NCBI GenBank assembly: GCA_024636785.1
Contig: JAGXGK010000015.1
Span: 124,001 to 188,000 of the forward strand
DNA length: 64,000 bases
Origin: Gammaproteobacteria bacterium
Lineage (GTDB): Bacteria > Pseudomonadota > Gammaproteobacteria > SZUA-229
Reading direction: 5' to 3'
Below the pieces are notes generated by a model, which did no database searches, was not told the origin of the DNA, and worked only from the letters and a program-made list of their open reading frames with translations. Within the stretch, counting starts at the first letter, position 1; each line of letters starts with the position of its first letter. Of the stretch, positions 54,679 through 64,000 are shown piece by piece. The translations under genes and the position numbers were made by a program.

Positions 54679-55851
54679 TTATTTGGTGGCAGGTGTCGAA
54701 ACACCGGCTAATCGACAGAAAACCCGCATGACCGATTCAATAATCCGGTCATTGAAGTGATACTCGGGGCTGTGGCAGGGGGCCTGATAGGCCGTGCCCG
54801 CCGCTGCCTCCTCGGCCATGCCGATGAGGGCGAAAGCGCCCGGTATCTCATTCAGATAGTAGCTGAAATCTTCCGATGCCATGATCGGCAGCAGCAGATC
54901 GGAGTCCAGATAATGCTCGCCCAGCTCCTGTTGCAGTGCCTGACGGTAGCGGTGTGCCTCCTCGGGGTGATTGACGGTGGCTTCATAACGCGAGCGAATT
55001 TCGACCTCGGCGGTAACGCCATAGGTGTGCGCGGTGTTGTGGGCGATCTCTACAATCAGTTCGTTCATCAGCGTGCGCCAGCGCGGATCGGAGATACGAA
55101 TGCTGCCTTCCAGGCGAACGTTGTCGGGAATAACCGTTACATTGCTGTCGGCGAGAATTGAGGTGACGCTGACCACCGCCGCTGCTTGCGGTGGCAGTCG
55201 CCGGCTGACGATCTGCTGTAAGTTAAGTGTAATGGCGGCGGCGGCGAGTACCGGATCGCGCGCGGCTTCGGGTTGTGAAGCATGCCCGCCGCGGCCCTGG
55301 ATAGTCATGTGGAAAGTGCCGTTGCCGGACATCACCGCGCCATCGGGGCAGACAGCCTGACCGGCCCTAAGCGCCGGCCAGTTATGCCAGCCGAAGATGC
55401 TGTCGACACCGTCCAGCGCACCCTCTGCAATCATTTTTTTTGCGCCGTGGCCGCCTTCTTCGGCGGGCTGAAACAGCAGTGTGATCGGCCCTTGCAGTTG
55501 CGCCTCCTGTTGCTTGAACCAGACGGCAGCACCCAGCAGCGCGGCCATGTGCCCGTCATGGCCACAGGCGTGCATTTTGCCGGGTTCGTCCGAGCAGTAA
55601 TCGAGGGTCAGTTTTTCGGTGATGGGCAAGGCATCCATGTCAGCACGAAAGGCGATATGCTCACCGGCCGCCTGAGGTGCCAGCATCGCAACGGTGCCGT
55701 GTTCAGCACAGGCACGCCAGGGGATTTGCCATGCACTGAGTTGCTCACGGATACGCGCTGCCGTGTGTTGTTCTTCCCAGGTGAGTTCGGGATGACGGTG
55801 AAACCAGTGACGCAGTTCCACCGATTGTTCTACAGCATTGTTCCAGTTCAT
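54679..55851 (-). CDS. doeB2: M20 amidohydrolase, probable acetyl-diaminobutyrate deacetylase DoeB2
   Basis: A 390-residue M20D metallohydrolase with the metal-binding segments MHACGHDGHMAALLGAA and FQPAEEGGHGAKKMI, and the dimerisation lid at ~180-290. In ectoine catabolism the N2-acetyl-diaminobutyrate deacetylase is either DoeB (M14-like) or DoeB2 (M20); the M20 type fits here and would complete the pathway. Separated from doeD by a MITE-like element in a 251-bp gap, so it may have its own promoter. Hippurate-type specificities cannot be excluded. Confidence 0.75.
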   Translation of the reverse strand: MNWNNAVEQSVELRHWFHRHPELTWEEQHTAARIREQLSAWQIPWRACAEHGTVAMLAPQAAGEHIAFRADMDALPITEKLTLDYCSDEPGKMHACGHDGHMAALLGAAVWFKQQEAQLQGPITLLFQPAEEGGHGAKKMIAEGALDGVDSIFGWHNWPALRAGQAVCPDGAVMSGNGTFHMTIQGRGGHASQPEAARDPVLAAAAITLNLQQIVSRRLPPQAAAVVSVTSILADSNVTVIPDNVRLEGSIRISDPRWRTLMNELIVEIAHNTAHTYGVTAEVEIRSRYEATVNHPEEAHRYRQALQQELGEHYLDSDLLLPIMASEDFSYYLNEIPGAFALIGMAEEAAAGTAYQAPCHSPEYHFNDRIIESVMRVFCRLAGVSTPATK

Positions 55852-56075
55852 TTACTAAGTGACTCCGTCAATCCGAGTGAGTTCGTCTAGCTATTTAAAA
55901 GTATAGAAAACAGTTATTCAAAATGTGAAATTAAAATGATCGTAGCATTAATGTCATACAACACAAAGCACGGTATCGGATGTGTGTGAGCGAGGTAAAT
56001 AGTTTTGTTTCTGCATTGCACTATAAAAGGGCAGCGCTTTCGAATTGTGCGTTGATGTAATTGATCCTTCCGGGT

Positions 56076-56945
56076 TCAGGTATGGTTGCCGTTGAGTATC
56101 TCCAATAAAGCATTCGCCGGGCTGGAACGGGTTCTGGCTTTGTGGAATACCACGCCCAGCTCGCGCTGCATTTTGCCGGTTTTGACCGCTACAATTTTCA
56201 GTGACGCATCGAGCATGGAGTCGGGAATCACGCCCCAGCCCAGTCCGGTTTCGACCATGGCCTTGATGGTTTCCAGATAATTGGTCTCCATCAAGATATT
56301 GCTGTGCTCATCGAGTTGCAGGGCGCGGTTGATCAGAGCGCGGGTATAGGTGTCGCTCGAGGGCAGAATCGAAGGCTGTTGCAGCAGCTGTTTGCGACTA
56401 ACTTTTTCTTTTGACGCCAGCGGATGATCAGCGGCCACCACGCAGTGCATGGGGTCGTGCCAGATCGTTTGCAGCGTCAGCCGGGCATCGGGCTGGCTGG
56501 GCAGGGTGACGATGCCGAGTTCGATCTCGCCGTGCAATACCTGCTGGCAGGCCTGTTCGGAATCCATGAATTGCAGCTCCAGATCGACCTCGGGATATTG
56601 CCGGGAAAACTGCCGCAGCACCGCAGGCAGGCGATGCAGGCCGATGTGATGGCTGGTGGCGAAGCGCAGGTGGCCACGGGTGGTCTGGCGCAGGTTGCTG
56701 ATGATGCGCTCGCTCTCTTCGAGCTCGTCGAGAATGCGTCGATAGCCAGGGATGAGTGCCTGCCCGGCTTCGGTGAGCTGCACGCTCTTGCCGATGCGGT
56801 CGAACAGCTTGATGTCGAGAAACAGTTCCATGGCCTGGATGCGTTTACTGATGGCGGGCTGGGTCAGGTGCAGGCGTTCGCCAGCGCGCGAGAAGGAGGC
56901 GGTTTCACTGACGGCAAGAAAAGCGCGAATGTTCTGGATGTCCAT
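56076..56945 (-). CDS. LysR-family regulator divergent from leuC
   Basis: A 289-residue LysR regulator: N-terminal winged HTH (DIQNIRAFLAVSETASFSRA, LHLTQPAISKRIQAME) and a periplasmic-binding-type effector domain. Divergent from leuC with a 138-bp shared region, as in Pseudomonas, so it likely controls leucine synthesis. The frame continues to 56957 through two earlier Met codons; the ATG at 56945 gives the usual MDIQNIRAF opening. Co-directional with, but 225 bp from, doeB2, so control of the ectoine genes cannot be ruled out. Confidence 0.85.
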   Translation of the reverse strand: MDIQNIRAFLAVSETASFSRAGERLHLTQPAISKRIQAMELFLDIKLFDRIGKSVQLTEAGQALIPGYRRILDELEESERIISNLRQTTRGHLRFATSHHIGLHRLPAVLRQFSRQYPEVDLELQFMDSEQACQQVLHGEIELGIVTLPSQPDARLTLQTIWHDPMHCVVAADHPLASKEKVSRKQLLQQPSILPSSDTYTRALINRALQLDEHSNILMETNYLETIKAMVETGLGWGVIPDSMLDASLKIVAVKTGKMQRELGVVFHKARTRSSPANALLEILNGNHT

Positions 56946-56962
56946 GCGCATTATCATATAAC

Positions 56963-56979
56963 AATATGGAATGAATATT
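56963..56979. promoter_or_regulatory. Candidate LysR operator upstream of leuC
   Basis: AATAT-N7-ATATT dyad with a T-N11-A core, lying between the divergent LysR gene and leuC. Fits the LysR binding consensus in form only. Confidence 0.4.
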
Positions 56980-57082
56980 ATAAAAATAATGAATTTGTGT
57001 TATTGATGATTTGGGGCTAATCTCATCCTCAAGATATTTCACGTGTGTGAAAAACGAACGCCGACAGCTAAGAGTGAATCCG

Positions 57083-58480
57083 ATGAGCGCTAAAACTTTA
57101 TACGACAAATTGTGGGATGCACACGTGGTGCGCAGTGAAGACGATGGTACCGCCCTGCTGTACATCGACCGACATCTGGTGCACGAGGTGACTTCGCCGC
57201 AGGCCTTTGAAGGGTTGCGCATCGCCGGGCGTAAACCCTGGCGCGCGGATTCGGTGATGGCAGTGCCTGATCACAACGTACCGACCACCGACCGCAGCGC
57301 CGGTATCGAAGATCCGGTGGCGCGTTTGCAGGTGCAGACGCTGGACAGTAACTGTCAGGAATTTGGCCTCAATGAATTTGTCATGTCCGACATCCGCCAG
57401 GGCATTGTCCATGTCATCGGTCCGGAGCAGGGCGCGACCCTGCCGGGCATGACCGTGGTCTGCGGTGATTCGCACACCTCCACCCACGGCGCCTTCGGTG
57501 CGCTGGCTTTCGGCATCGGCACCTCCGAAGTCGAGCACGTACTGGCGACCCAGTGCCTGTTGCAGAATAAAAGTAAAAACATGCTGGTCAGTGTTGATGG
57601 CAAGGCCGCTGATGGTGTCACCGCAAAAGACATCGTGCTGGCGATTATCGGCGAGCTCGGCACCGCCGGTGGCACCGGTTATGCTATCGAATTCGGTGGC
57701 GAGGCGATCCACGCGCTCAGCATGGAAGGGCGCATGACGGTGTGCAACATGGCCATCGAAGCCGGTGCCCGCGCCGGTATGGTGGCCGTCGATGCCACTA
57801 CCATTGACTATGTGAAAGGCCGACCCTACGCGCCGAAGGCGAAGCTCTGGGATCAGGCGGTAGCCGAATGGCAGGATCTGCATTCCGATGCCGGTGCGAA
57901 ATTCGACAAGACAATTCATCTTGATGCTGCCGCCATCAGGCCGCAGGTCACCTGGGGCACCTCACCGGAAATGGTGGTGGCAATTGATGATGTCGTGCCC
58001 GATCCTGATCAGGAAAGCGACAGCGTCAAGGCCGAGGGCATGCGCAAGGCGCTGACCTATATGGATCTGAAAGCGGGTACGCCGATTAAAGACATTGCTG
58101 TTGATAAAGTCTTCATCGGCTCCTGTACCAATTCGCGCATCGAAGATCTGCGCGCCGCGGCCAAAGTCGCGGCAGGCAAGCAGGTGGCGGCGAATGTGAA
58201 GCTGGCGATGGTGGTGCCGGGTTCGGGGTTGGTGAAACAGCAGGCGGAAAAAGAGGGGCTGGATAAGATTTTCCTCGCTGCCGGTTTTGAATGGCGCGAG
58301 CCGGGCTGCTCTATGTGTCTGGCTATGAATGCTGACCGGCTGGAGCCGGGTGAGCGTTGTGCCTCCACTTCAAACCGCAACTTTGAAGGCCGTCAGGGTG
58401 CCGGCGGGCGCACCCATCTGGTAAGTCCGGCGATGGCGGCAGCGGCGGCCATCGCGGGGCATTTTGCCGATATAGATTAG
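57083..58480 (+). CDS. leuC: 3-isopropylmalate dehydratase large subunit
   Basis: A 465-residue aconitase-family enzyme that isomerises 2- to 3-isopropylmalate with LeuD. The iron-sulfur ligands lie in [14 protein letters not shown] and GCSMCLAMN, and [14 protein letters not shown] is present. The frame is open from 57011 but the ATG at 57083 follows an AAGAG site and gives the standard [16 protein letters not shown] opening. leuD starts 75 bp after its stop. Confidence 0.95.
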   Translation: MSAKTLYDKLWDAHVVRSEDDGTALLYIDRHLVHEVTSPQAFEGLRIAGRKPWRADSVMAVPDHNVPTTDRSAGIEDPVARLQVQTLDSNCQEFGLNEFVMSDIRQGIVHVIGPEQGATLPGMTVVCGDSHTSTHGAFGALAFGIGTSEVEHVLATQCLLQNKSKNMLVSVDGKAADGVTAKDIVLAIIGELGTAGGTGYAIEFGGEAIHALSMEGRMTVCNMAIEAGARAGMVAVDATTIDYVKGRPYAPKAKLWDQAVAEWQDLHSDAGAKFDKTIHLDAAAIRPQVTWGTSPEMVVAIDDVVPDPDQESDSVKAEGMRKALTYMDLKAGTPIKDIAVDKVFIGSCTNSRIEDLRAAAKVAAGKQVAANVKLAMVVPGSGLVKQQAEKEGLDKIFLAAGFEWREPGCSMCLAMNADRLEPGERCASTSNRNFEGRQGAGGRTHLVSPAMAAAAAIAGHFADID

Positions 58481-58554
58481 TAGTTATAAATTAAATTGAG
58501 TTTTTAGCGCAGAGACGCATCGTTTTCGCGCTGAGCCATAACAGGTAAAGAATT

Positions 58555-59190
58555 ATGCAGGCATTTACACAGCACACCGGTATCGTTGCACCCATGGATC
58601 GAGCCAATGTCGATACCGATGCGATTATTCCGAAACAGTTTTTGAAATCGATCAAGCGGACCGGTTTCGGCCCCAATGCATTTGACGACTGGCGTTATCT
58701 GGATAAGGGCGGCCCGGATATTGATAATGCCACGCGCCGAGCCAATCCGGATTTTGTGCTGAATCAGCCGCCGTTTGATAAGGCGACCATTCTGGTCGCC
58801 AGAGAAAACTTCGGCTGCGGTTCCTCGCGCGAACATGCGGTCTGGGCGCTGGAGGATTTTGGTTTTCGCGCGGTGCTGGCTCCCAGCTTTGCCGACATCT
58901 TTTTCAATAATAGTTTCAAGAACGGCCTGTTGCCGATGGTGCTCGACGCCGAAACGATCGATTTCATTTTTAAGGCCATCGCGCAAAAGCCGGGTTTTGA
59001 AATCACCATCGATCTGGAAACGCAGACCCTCACTATGGAAGGCTATGCGCTGGTTAAATTTGAAGTGGATGCGTTTCGCAAACACTGTTTGCTGCACGGT
59101 CTGGATGACATCGCCCTGACGTTGCAGCATGCGGATGAGATCAAAGCCTATGAGAAAAAGAGAAGCCAGGAGACGCCGTGGTTGTTTTAG
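58555..59190 (+). CDS. leuD: 3-isopropylmalate dehydratase small subunit
   Basis: A 211-residue swivel domain subunit partnering LeuC. Family motifs [11 protein letters not shown] and [15 protein letters not shown] are intact. The 74-bp gap before it contains a degenerate copy of the dispersed CGCAGAG repeat (about 58505-58519). Followed after 12 bp by a small lipoprotein gene. Confidence 0.95.
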   Translation: MQAFTQHTGIVAPMDRANVDTDAIIPKQFLKSIKRTGFGPNAFDDWRYLDKGGPDIDNATRRANPDFVLNQPPFDKATILVARENFGCGSSREHAVWALEDFGFRAVLAPSFADIFFNNSFKNGLLPMVLDAETIDFIFKAIAQKPGFEITIDLETQTLTMEGYALVKFEVDAFRKHCLLHGLDDIALTLQHADEIKAYEKKRSQETPWLF

Positions 59191-59202
59191 TAGCGCGGTC
59201 CA

Positions 59203-59766
59203 ATGAAGCATCCGCTTAACTGGCTCGGTGTTTTTGTCGGGGCGCTGCTGGTCGGCTGCGCGGCTGGCCCGTCGGTATTTGTTCCAGTCGCGCCTTCGGC
59301 AGAAAACGCTTCGGTAGTCTATATATATCGACCGTCCAAAACCGCGAATATGATGCTCTCGCCGGCGGTGAGCGTTGCTGGCAGCAAAAGCTTCGAGATA
59401 AAAAATGGCCAGTATAAGCGGCTGACGCTGTCGCCGGGAAAATACACCGTAAGGCTGGCGGCGACCGAGGGCAACACCCCTGCGGTCGAGCACGATTTAG
59501 AGGTTGCCGAAGCGCAGATTTATTACCTGCGGGTGGAAGCTTCGCTCAAGCTGGGGCCAGGCGAAGGCTACCAGCCTTACCGGCGTAAGTTTGAGTTGCT
59601 GACGGTGCCGGCTGAAAAGGCGCACCTTGAGATCGCGGCCTGTACCGATATGGATGGCCGGGATAAACAGAAGAGCGCGGCAACAGAGGTTGACGACAAA
59701 GCGCGCGGAGCAGGCGATGAGGCGGTATTCTCGGTGGAGAAAACCACCAATCCATTCTCCCGCTGA
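59203..59766 (+). CDS. DUF2846-like lipoprotein
   Basis: A 187-residue lipoprotein with lipobox LLVGC19 and a beta-rich domain (ASVVYIYRPSKTANM, YKRLTLSPGKYTVRL, AQIYYLRVEA) resembling DUF2846. Probably anchored to the outer membrane; function unknown. It lies between leuD and leuB and seems to be cotranscribed with them, with no metabolic link evident. Confidence 0.8.
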   Translation: MKHPLNWLGVFVGALLVGCAAGPSVFVPVAPSAENASVVYIYRPSKTANMMLSPAVSVAGSKSFEIKNGQYKRLTLSPGKYTVRLAATEGNTPAVEHDLEVAEAQIYYLRVEASLKLGPGEGYQPYRRKFELLTVPAEKAHLEIAACTDMDGRDKQKSAATEVDDKARGAGDEAVFSVEKTTNPFSR

Positions 59767-59862
59767 CAGACAGTAGATTGTTATTAACGTATAATTGATT
59801 GATTTTATTGGGCGCCTTAATGTGCGCAGTATAGACAAACCAACAGGAAAACCGGGTTAGAT

Positions 59863-60933
59863 ATGAATAAAAAAATTGCAGTTCTGCCGGGTGACGGCAT
59901 TGGCGTAGAGATTATCGCTGAAGCGGTTAAGGTGCTGGAGCATCTAAAGAGCGAAGGCCTCGATGTGGAATTGAGCGAAGCGCCCGTGGGCGGTGCCGGT
60001 TACGATGCCGCGGGCAAGCCGTTGCCTGATGAAACCCTGGCGCTGGTGAAACAGGCCGATGCCATTTTGCTGGGCGCGGTTGGCGGCCCACAGTACGAAA
60101 ATCTGCCCAGAGAGCTGCGCCCCGAACGGGGTCTGCTGGGTTTGCGCTCCGAGCTGGGTCTGTTCGCCAATTTGCGCCCCGCGATTTTATATCCCCAGCT
60201 GGCCGAGGCCTCCTCATTAAAAGCCGACGTGGTTTCCGGCCTGGATATCATGATTGTGCGCGAGCTGACCGGCGGCATCTATTTCGGTGAGCCGCGCGGC
60301 ATCCGCACTAATGCCGACGGCGAGCGCGAAGGATTTAATACGCTGGTTTATAGCGAACCGGAAATAGATCGCATTGCTCGTGTTGCCTTTGATATCGCCA
60401 TGAAGCGTGGCAAGCAACTGTGTTCAGTGGATAAGGCTAATGTGCTGGAAGTCTCCGAACTGTGGCGCGAAGTGGTGAAGAATGTCGGCGCGGAATACGA
60501 CGAAGTCGAGCTCAGCCACATGTATGTCGATAACGCCGCCATGCAGCTGGTGAAATGGCCGAAACAGTTTGATGTCATGGTTACCAAAAACATGTTTGGT
60601 GATATTCTTTCCGATGCCGCAGCCATGCTCACCGGTTCAATCGGCATGCTGCCCTCGGCCTCACTGGATGCTAACAGCAAGGGCATGTACGAGCCGATTC
60701 ACGGCTCGGCGCCGGATATCGCCGGCAAGGGCGTGGCCAATCCGTTGGCCACCATTTTATCGGTGGCGATGATGTTGCGTTACAGTCTGGATGAGCCAGT
60801 GCTGGCCGACAGGATTGACGCCGCCGTCGGGCGCGTGCTCGACAAGGGCCTGCGCACACCGGATATTATGACGGCCGGTGGCAGACAGATTGGCACCGTG
60901 GAAATGGGTGAGGCTGTTCTGGCGGAGCTTTGA
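59863..60933 (+). CDS. leuB: 3-isopropylmalate dehydrogenase
   Basis: A 356-residue beta-decarboxylating dehydrogenase making 2-ketoisocaproate precursor with NAD+. The motifs [11 protein letters not shown], the [14 protein letters not shown] substrate loop and [15 protein letters not shown] are clear. Starts about 96 bp after the lipoprotein gene. Confidence 0.95.
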   Translation: MNKKIAVLPGDGIGVEIIAEAVKVLEHLKSEGLDVELSEAPVGGAGYDAAGKPLPDETLALVKQADAILLGAVGGPQYENLPRELRPERGLLGLRSELGLFANLRPAILYPQLAEASSLKADVVSGLDIMIVRELTGGIYFGEPRGIRTNADGEREGFNTLVYSEPEIDRIARVAFDIAMKRGKQLCSVDKANVLEVSELWREVVKNVGAEYDEVELSHMYVDNAAMQLVKWPKQFDVMVTKNMFGDILSDAAAMLTGSIGMLPSASLDANSKGMYEPIHGSAPDIAGKGVANPLATILSVAMMLRYSLDEPVLADRIDAAVGRVLDKGLRTPDIMTAGGRQIGTVEMGEAVLAEL

Positions 60934-60948
60934 TTATCTATCTATACT

Positions 60949-60976
60949 GCACGCATTTTTTAAACCATTTGCGTGC
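60949..60976 (+). repeat. Hairpin between leuB and asd
   Basis: GCACGCA (60949-60955) pairs with TGCGTGC (60970-60976) around a 14-base loop that is T-rich on its left. It may end leuB transcription or mark the asd leader. Confidence 0.35.
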
Positions 60977-61050
60977 ATCGGGGAGCAGGGGTTTTGGTTC
61001 CCATCCCTCAGTAGCATGGTTTAACAACAAATTTAAGATTGGGGAAAATT

Positions 61051-62073
61051 ATGAGTAAAACATTTGATGTTGCAATAGTGGGCGCCACCGGCGCTGTAGG
61101 CGAAACCATGCTATCCATTCTGGCTGAGCGTAATTTCCCGGTGGGCAAGGTGTATGCACTGGCCAGCAGTCGCTCGGCGGGCAAGCGCGTCGAATTCGGC
61201 GACAAAATGCTGGTGGTGAGCGATCTGGCGGAGTTTGATTTTTCCAAAGTACAAATCGGCCTGTTTTCCGCGGGTGCCTCCCTTTCTGAAAAGTATGCAC
61301 CGATCGCTGCTGCCGCCGGTTGCGTCGTCATTGATAACACCTCGCAGTTTCGTTATGACGAAGAGATTCCGCTGGTGGTGCCGGAAGTCAATCCGCACGC
61401 CATCGCGGGCTACAAAAAACACGGCATCATCGCCAATCCTAACTGCTCTACCATTCAGATGCTGGTGGCTCTGAAGCCAATTTATGATGCAGTGGGTATC
61501 ACCCGCATCAACGTTGCCACCTATCAGGCGGTTTCCGGTACCGGCAAGGAGGCGATCTCTGAGCTGGCCAATCAGACGGCGGCGCTGCTGAACGGGCAAC
61601 CGGCTAAATGCGAGGTCTATCCCAAACAGATCGCTTTTAATGCGTTACCGCAGATTGATGTATTCATGGATAACGGCTACACCAAGGAAGAGATGAAAAT
61701 GGTCTGGGAAACACGCAAGATTTTTGAAGATGAGGCCATTATGGTCAACCCCACCGCAGTGCGTGTGCCGGTTTTCTACGGCCATTCCGAAGCGATACAC
61801 ATTGAAACGCGCGACAAGGTCAGTGTGGAAAGAGTGTTCGAACTGCTGACAGCGGCTGATGGCGTGACTGTTCTGGATGAGCATAAGGATGGCGGTTATC
61901 CCACAGCAGTGACTGAAGGCGTTAACAGCGACCCGGTTTATGTAGGGCGTATTCGTGAGGATATTTCTCATGAAAAGGGCGTCGATATGTGGGTAGTTTC
62001 GGACAATGTCAGGAAGGGCGCTGCATTAAATAGCGTACAAATTGCTGAAATTTTGATAAAAGAATATTTATAA
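61051..62073 (+). CDS. asd: Aspartate-semialdehyde dehydrogenase
   Basis: A 340-residue NADPH-dependent enzyme making aspartate-4-semialdehyde for lysine, threonine, methionine and diaminopimelate. VAIVGATGAVGETML binds the nucleotide and the catalytic Cys is in IANPNCSTIQM. The ATG at 61051 has GGGGA upstream; a TTG at 61039 is also in frame. The leuB-asd-fimV order is as in Pseudomonas. Confidence 0.95.
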   Translation: MSKTFDVAIVGATGAVGETMLSILAERNFPVGKVYALASSRSAGKRVEFGDKMLVVSDLAEFDFSKVQIGLFSAGASLSEKYAPIAAAAGCVVIDNTSQFRYDEEIPLVVPEVNPHAIAGYKKHGIIANPNCSTIQMLVALKPIYDAVGITRINVATYQAVSGTGKEAISELANQTAALLNGQPAKCEVYPKQIAFNALPQIDVFMDNGYTKEEMKMVWETRKIFEDEAIMVNPTAVRVPVFYGHSEAIHIETRDKVSVERVFELLTAADGVTVLDEHKDGGYPTAVTEGVNSDPVYVGRIREDISHEKGVDMWVVSDNVRKGAALNSVQIAEILIKEYL

Positions 62074-62205
62074 CCTATAGTTAGGCCAGTAAAGTTAATG
62101 TGTCTTCTTAAGGTGCATGATTAGAATAACAACAATAAAAGCTGTTGACCAGGAACGAAATGCGGTGAGTTCCTGTGAGAAAAGAGCAAATAAAGGGGAA
62201 ATGCA

Positions 62206-64000
62206 GTGCGTAAATTGATCTTTACCTTAGCGTTCGGGACGATATTACTTCCCAGTCATGGATTTGCTCTGGGGCTGGGCGAAATTGAAGTCAATTCGGC
62301 GTTAAATCAAAAGCTTGCTGCTCGTATAGATCTGCTTTCAGCAGCGCCCGAAGAAGCTGAATCGTTGCTAATCAGTCTGGGTTCGCGGGAAGAATTTTTG
62401 CGCGCGGGACTGGATCGCCCCATGGTATTGAACACGCTGAAATTCGATACTCGAGTTGAAAATGGTGATGTCTTTGTTGATGTCACTTCGCCTAAACCTA
62501 TTCGTGAGCCCTTCCTGAATTTTCTCCTAGAAGTCGATTGGCCTCAGGGCCATTTGATTCGTGAATACACCATTCTGCTCGATCCGCCTGTATTTATGGG
62601 TCGCCGGGACAGCCAGGCGGCACCTGCTTCAGGCCGCCCTGCCATGCAGGCTGCGGACAGCCGGGCTCCATCGACCGGTGCTTCCGTCCCTGCCGCATCG
62701 GCTCCGGCGCCAATAGCTGCTGAAGCCTATGCGCCGAAATCCACACCGTCGAGCAGTTATGCCGCACCGGCGGAACGGCGTGTGCAGGAGGGAGATACCG
62801 CCTGGAGTCTGGCTAACAGCATGAGGCCCGATGCCTCCGTTTCCACCCAGCAAATGCTGCTGGCGCTGTTACGGGCTAATCCGGGCGCGTTCATTAATGA
62901 CAACATCAACGGTCTTAAACGGGGTTATATTCTGCGCACGCCCGATGCCGGCGACATTAAGGTGGTCAGCAGCGAGGAAGCCCGGGCGATAGTGCGCCAG
63001 CAGAATGCCATGTGGCGTGAATATCAGCAGTCCTCGGTCAGCGACGAACCGGCTTCCGCTCTTAATGATGATCGCAGCAAGCCGGATTCCGGCTCTACCG
63101 TCGCTACCAGTAATAATTCACGTCTCGCTATCGTCAGTGCCGGCACCGGTTCTTCCGCGGAGAACGAAAGCAAAAACCCATCCGAGCTGAGTGCCAGTGA
63201 GTTGCGTGAGCAACTGGCACTAGCGCGTGAACGTATTGAGACCGAACGGGTAGAAAAAGAGAACCTGCAGAAGCAGGTAAGCTCCTTAGGCCGGCAGGTG
63301 GATAAGATGAAGAGCTTGCTGTCCATCGAAGATGACGCTCTGGCGGAAATTCAGTCTGTTGGTATGTCATCCGAAGAGATGAACGCTGTCGATCAAGCCG
63401 CGGAAGTCGCTGATGAAAAAGCGGTAACGGAAATCGATGCGGAGATCAAAGCACAGGATACATTGAAGACTGAGACGGAAGATGAAGCCGCCGAGATTGT
63501 TGCTGACGGCGAAGCAGTATTTACAGACGAAGCGTCGGAGCCGGTTGCGGTGGTCGCTCCGGATACTGAGCTCATGATGGACGAAGCGACATCGGCTGAG
63601 TCTGACTATGTCCAGAAAAAAGACACAAGCCTGATTGGTACCCTGCTCGACAACAGAATGCTGCTTGCTGGCCTGTTGCTGCTGCTGCTGATTATTGGCG
63701 CTCTCGCCTATCTGGTTAAGCGTCGCCGCAATAACGCCTCTGATGAAGCTGAAGAATCCGGCAATAGCAGGGCTTTCGCAGTCAGCGAGGAAAATGCGCT
63801 GGAAGATGTTGCTGACACTATTGACGCTGAATCGATTGATGAGGTAGTGAGCGATGAAGAAGTCAAAGCCTCCATGGCCGAAGCGGAGTCTAAAGAAGAA
63901 GAGTTTGATGCTGAAACGACCATGATTCTGTCTTCCGATACCGATTCCGACGTGACCAGCGAGAATGAGTTTCAGGCCGAGGAGCCGGATGATGTGCTGG
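62206..64000 (+). CDS. fimV: FimV/HubP-like polar hub protein, 3' end missing
   Basis: The frame is open from a GTG at 62206 to the window end (598 codons, no stop). A signal peptide (1-21, SHGFA) precedes the FimV N-domain (LGEIEVNSALNQKLAARIDL), a Pro/Ala-rich linker, a LysM-like peptidoglycan-binding domain (~190-245), a coiled coil (~330-370), one membrane helix at ~486-505 and an acidic cytoplasmic region. FimV/HubP organises the cell pole, type IV pili and c-di-GMP signalling, and would act with the FimX-like protein encoded at 13.6 kb. RBS AGGGGA lies just upstream. The C-terminal TPR part is expected beyond the window. Confidence 0.88.
   Translation, partial: MRKLIFTLAFGTILLPSHGFALGLGEIEVNSALNQKLAARIDLLSAAPEEAESLLISLGSREEFLRAGLDRPMVLNTLKFDTRVENGDVFVDVTSPKPIREPFLNFLLEVDWPQGHLIREYTILLDPPVFMGRRDSQAAPASGRPAMQAADSRAPSTGASVPAASAPAPIAAEAYAPKSTPSSSYAAPAERRVQEGDTAWSLANSMRPDASVSTQQMLLALLRANPGAFINDNINGLKRGYILRTPDAGDIKVVSSEEARAIVRQQNAMWREYQQSSVSDEPASALNDDRSKPDSGSTVATSNNSRLAIVSAGTGSSAENESKNPSELSASELREQLALARERIETERVEKENLQKQVSSLGRQVDKMKSLLSIEDDALAEIQSVGMSSEEMNAVDQAAEVADEKAVTEIDAEIKAQDTLKTETEDEAAEIVADGEAVFTDEASEPVAVVAPDTELMMDEATSAESDYVQKKDTSLIGTLLDNRMLLAGLLLLLLIIGALAYLVKRRRNNASDEAEESGNSRAFAVSEENALEDVADTIDAESIDEVVSDEEVKASMAEAESKEEEFDAETTMILSSDTDSDVTSENEFQAEEPDDVL

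Overview
This 64 kb window is a chromosomal segment from a gammaproteobacterium that very probably oxidises reduced sulfur compounds. Gene order matches Gammaproteobacteria in several places: holC-pepA-lptF-lptG, xerD-dsbC, parE-parC-fimX, epmB/efp/epmA and leuCDB-asd-fimV. The sulfur lifestyle is inferred from a complete aprM-aprB-aprA set (dissimilatory adenylylsulfate reductase with the AprM-type membrane partner) and nearby genes for periplasmic thioredoxin-like, rhodanese and DUF302-like proteins. A full set of ectoine-degradation genes suggests a marine or saline setting. I saw no rRNA, tRNA, CRISPR array, prophage or intact insertion sequence.

Layout. 1-9 kb: holC, pepA, lptFG, an RDD protein, an outer-membrane barrel, a Lys/Ala-rich histone-H1-like protein, xerD and dsbC. 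9.3-17.6 kb: topoisomerase IV (parE, parC), then on the other strand a FimX-like c-di-GMP receptor and a PilZ-like partner. 17.7-20.4 kb: EF-P and its beta-lysylation enzymes EpmB and EpmA. 20.5-31.3 kb: glutathionyl-hydroquinone reductase plus pirin, a LrgAB/CidAB-like pair, DUF1456, an exported DsrE-like protein, a TPR protein, psd with a copper chaperone, aroC, an MFS transporter and chrA. 31.4-36.6 kb: repeats with hairpins, then a duplicated DUF302-like secreted protein, a TlpA-like protein, a rhodanese and a HAMP/PAS membrane sensor. 37.4-43.5 kb: aprMBA and a trailing set (small hypothetical, SlyD-like PPIase, TPR protein, HIT protein, opposing DUF4279). 43.8-46.8 kb: a 54-aa orphan protein between two hairpins, and a TolC / short adaptor / thioredoxin cluster. 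47.1-50.3 kb: a SWIM-SNF2 helicase. 50.5-55.9 kb: ectoine catabolism, split by a 187-bp MITE-like element. 56-64 kb: a LysR regulator, leuC, leuD, a lipoprotein, leuB, asd and the 5' part of fimV, which runs off the end.

The genes form three themes: envelope biogenesis and polar type IV pilus control (lptFG, fimX, PilZ-like, fimV), sulfur energy metabolism (apr and its neighbours), and amino-acid and compatible-solute metabolism (leu, asd, aroC, doe). The parts least explained by known families are the DUF302/TlpA/rhodanese/sensor block, the genes trailing aprA, the 54-aa gene between hairpins, and several non-coding stretches rich in inverted repeats. Dispersed 'CCGCAGAGGCGCAGAG'-type repeats mark many intergenic regions.
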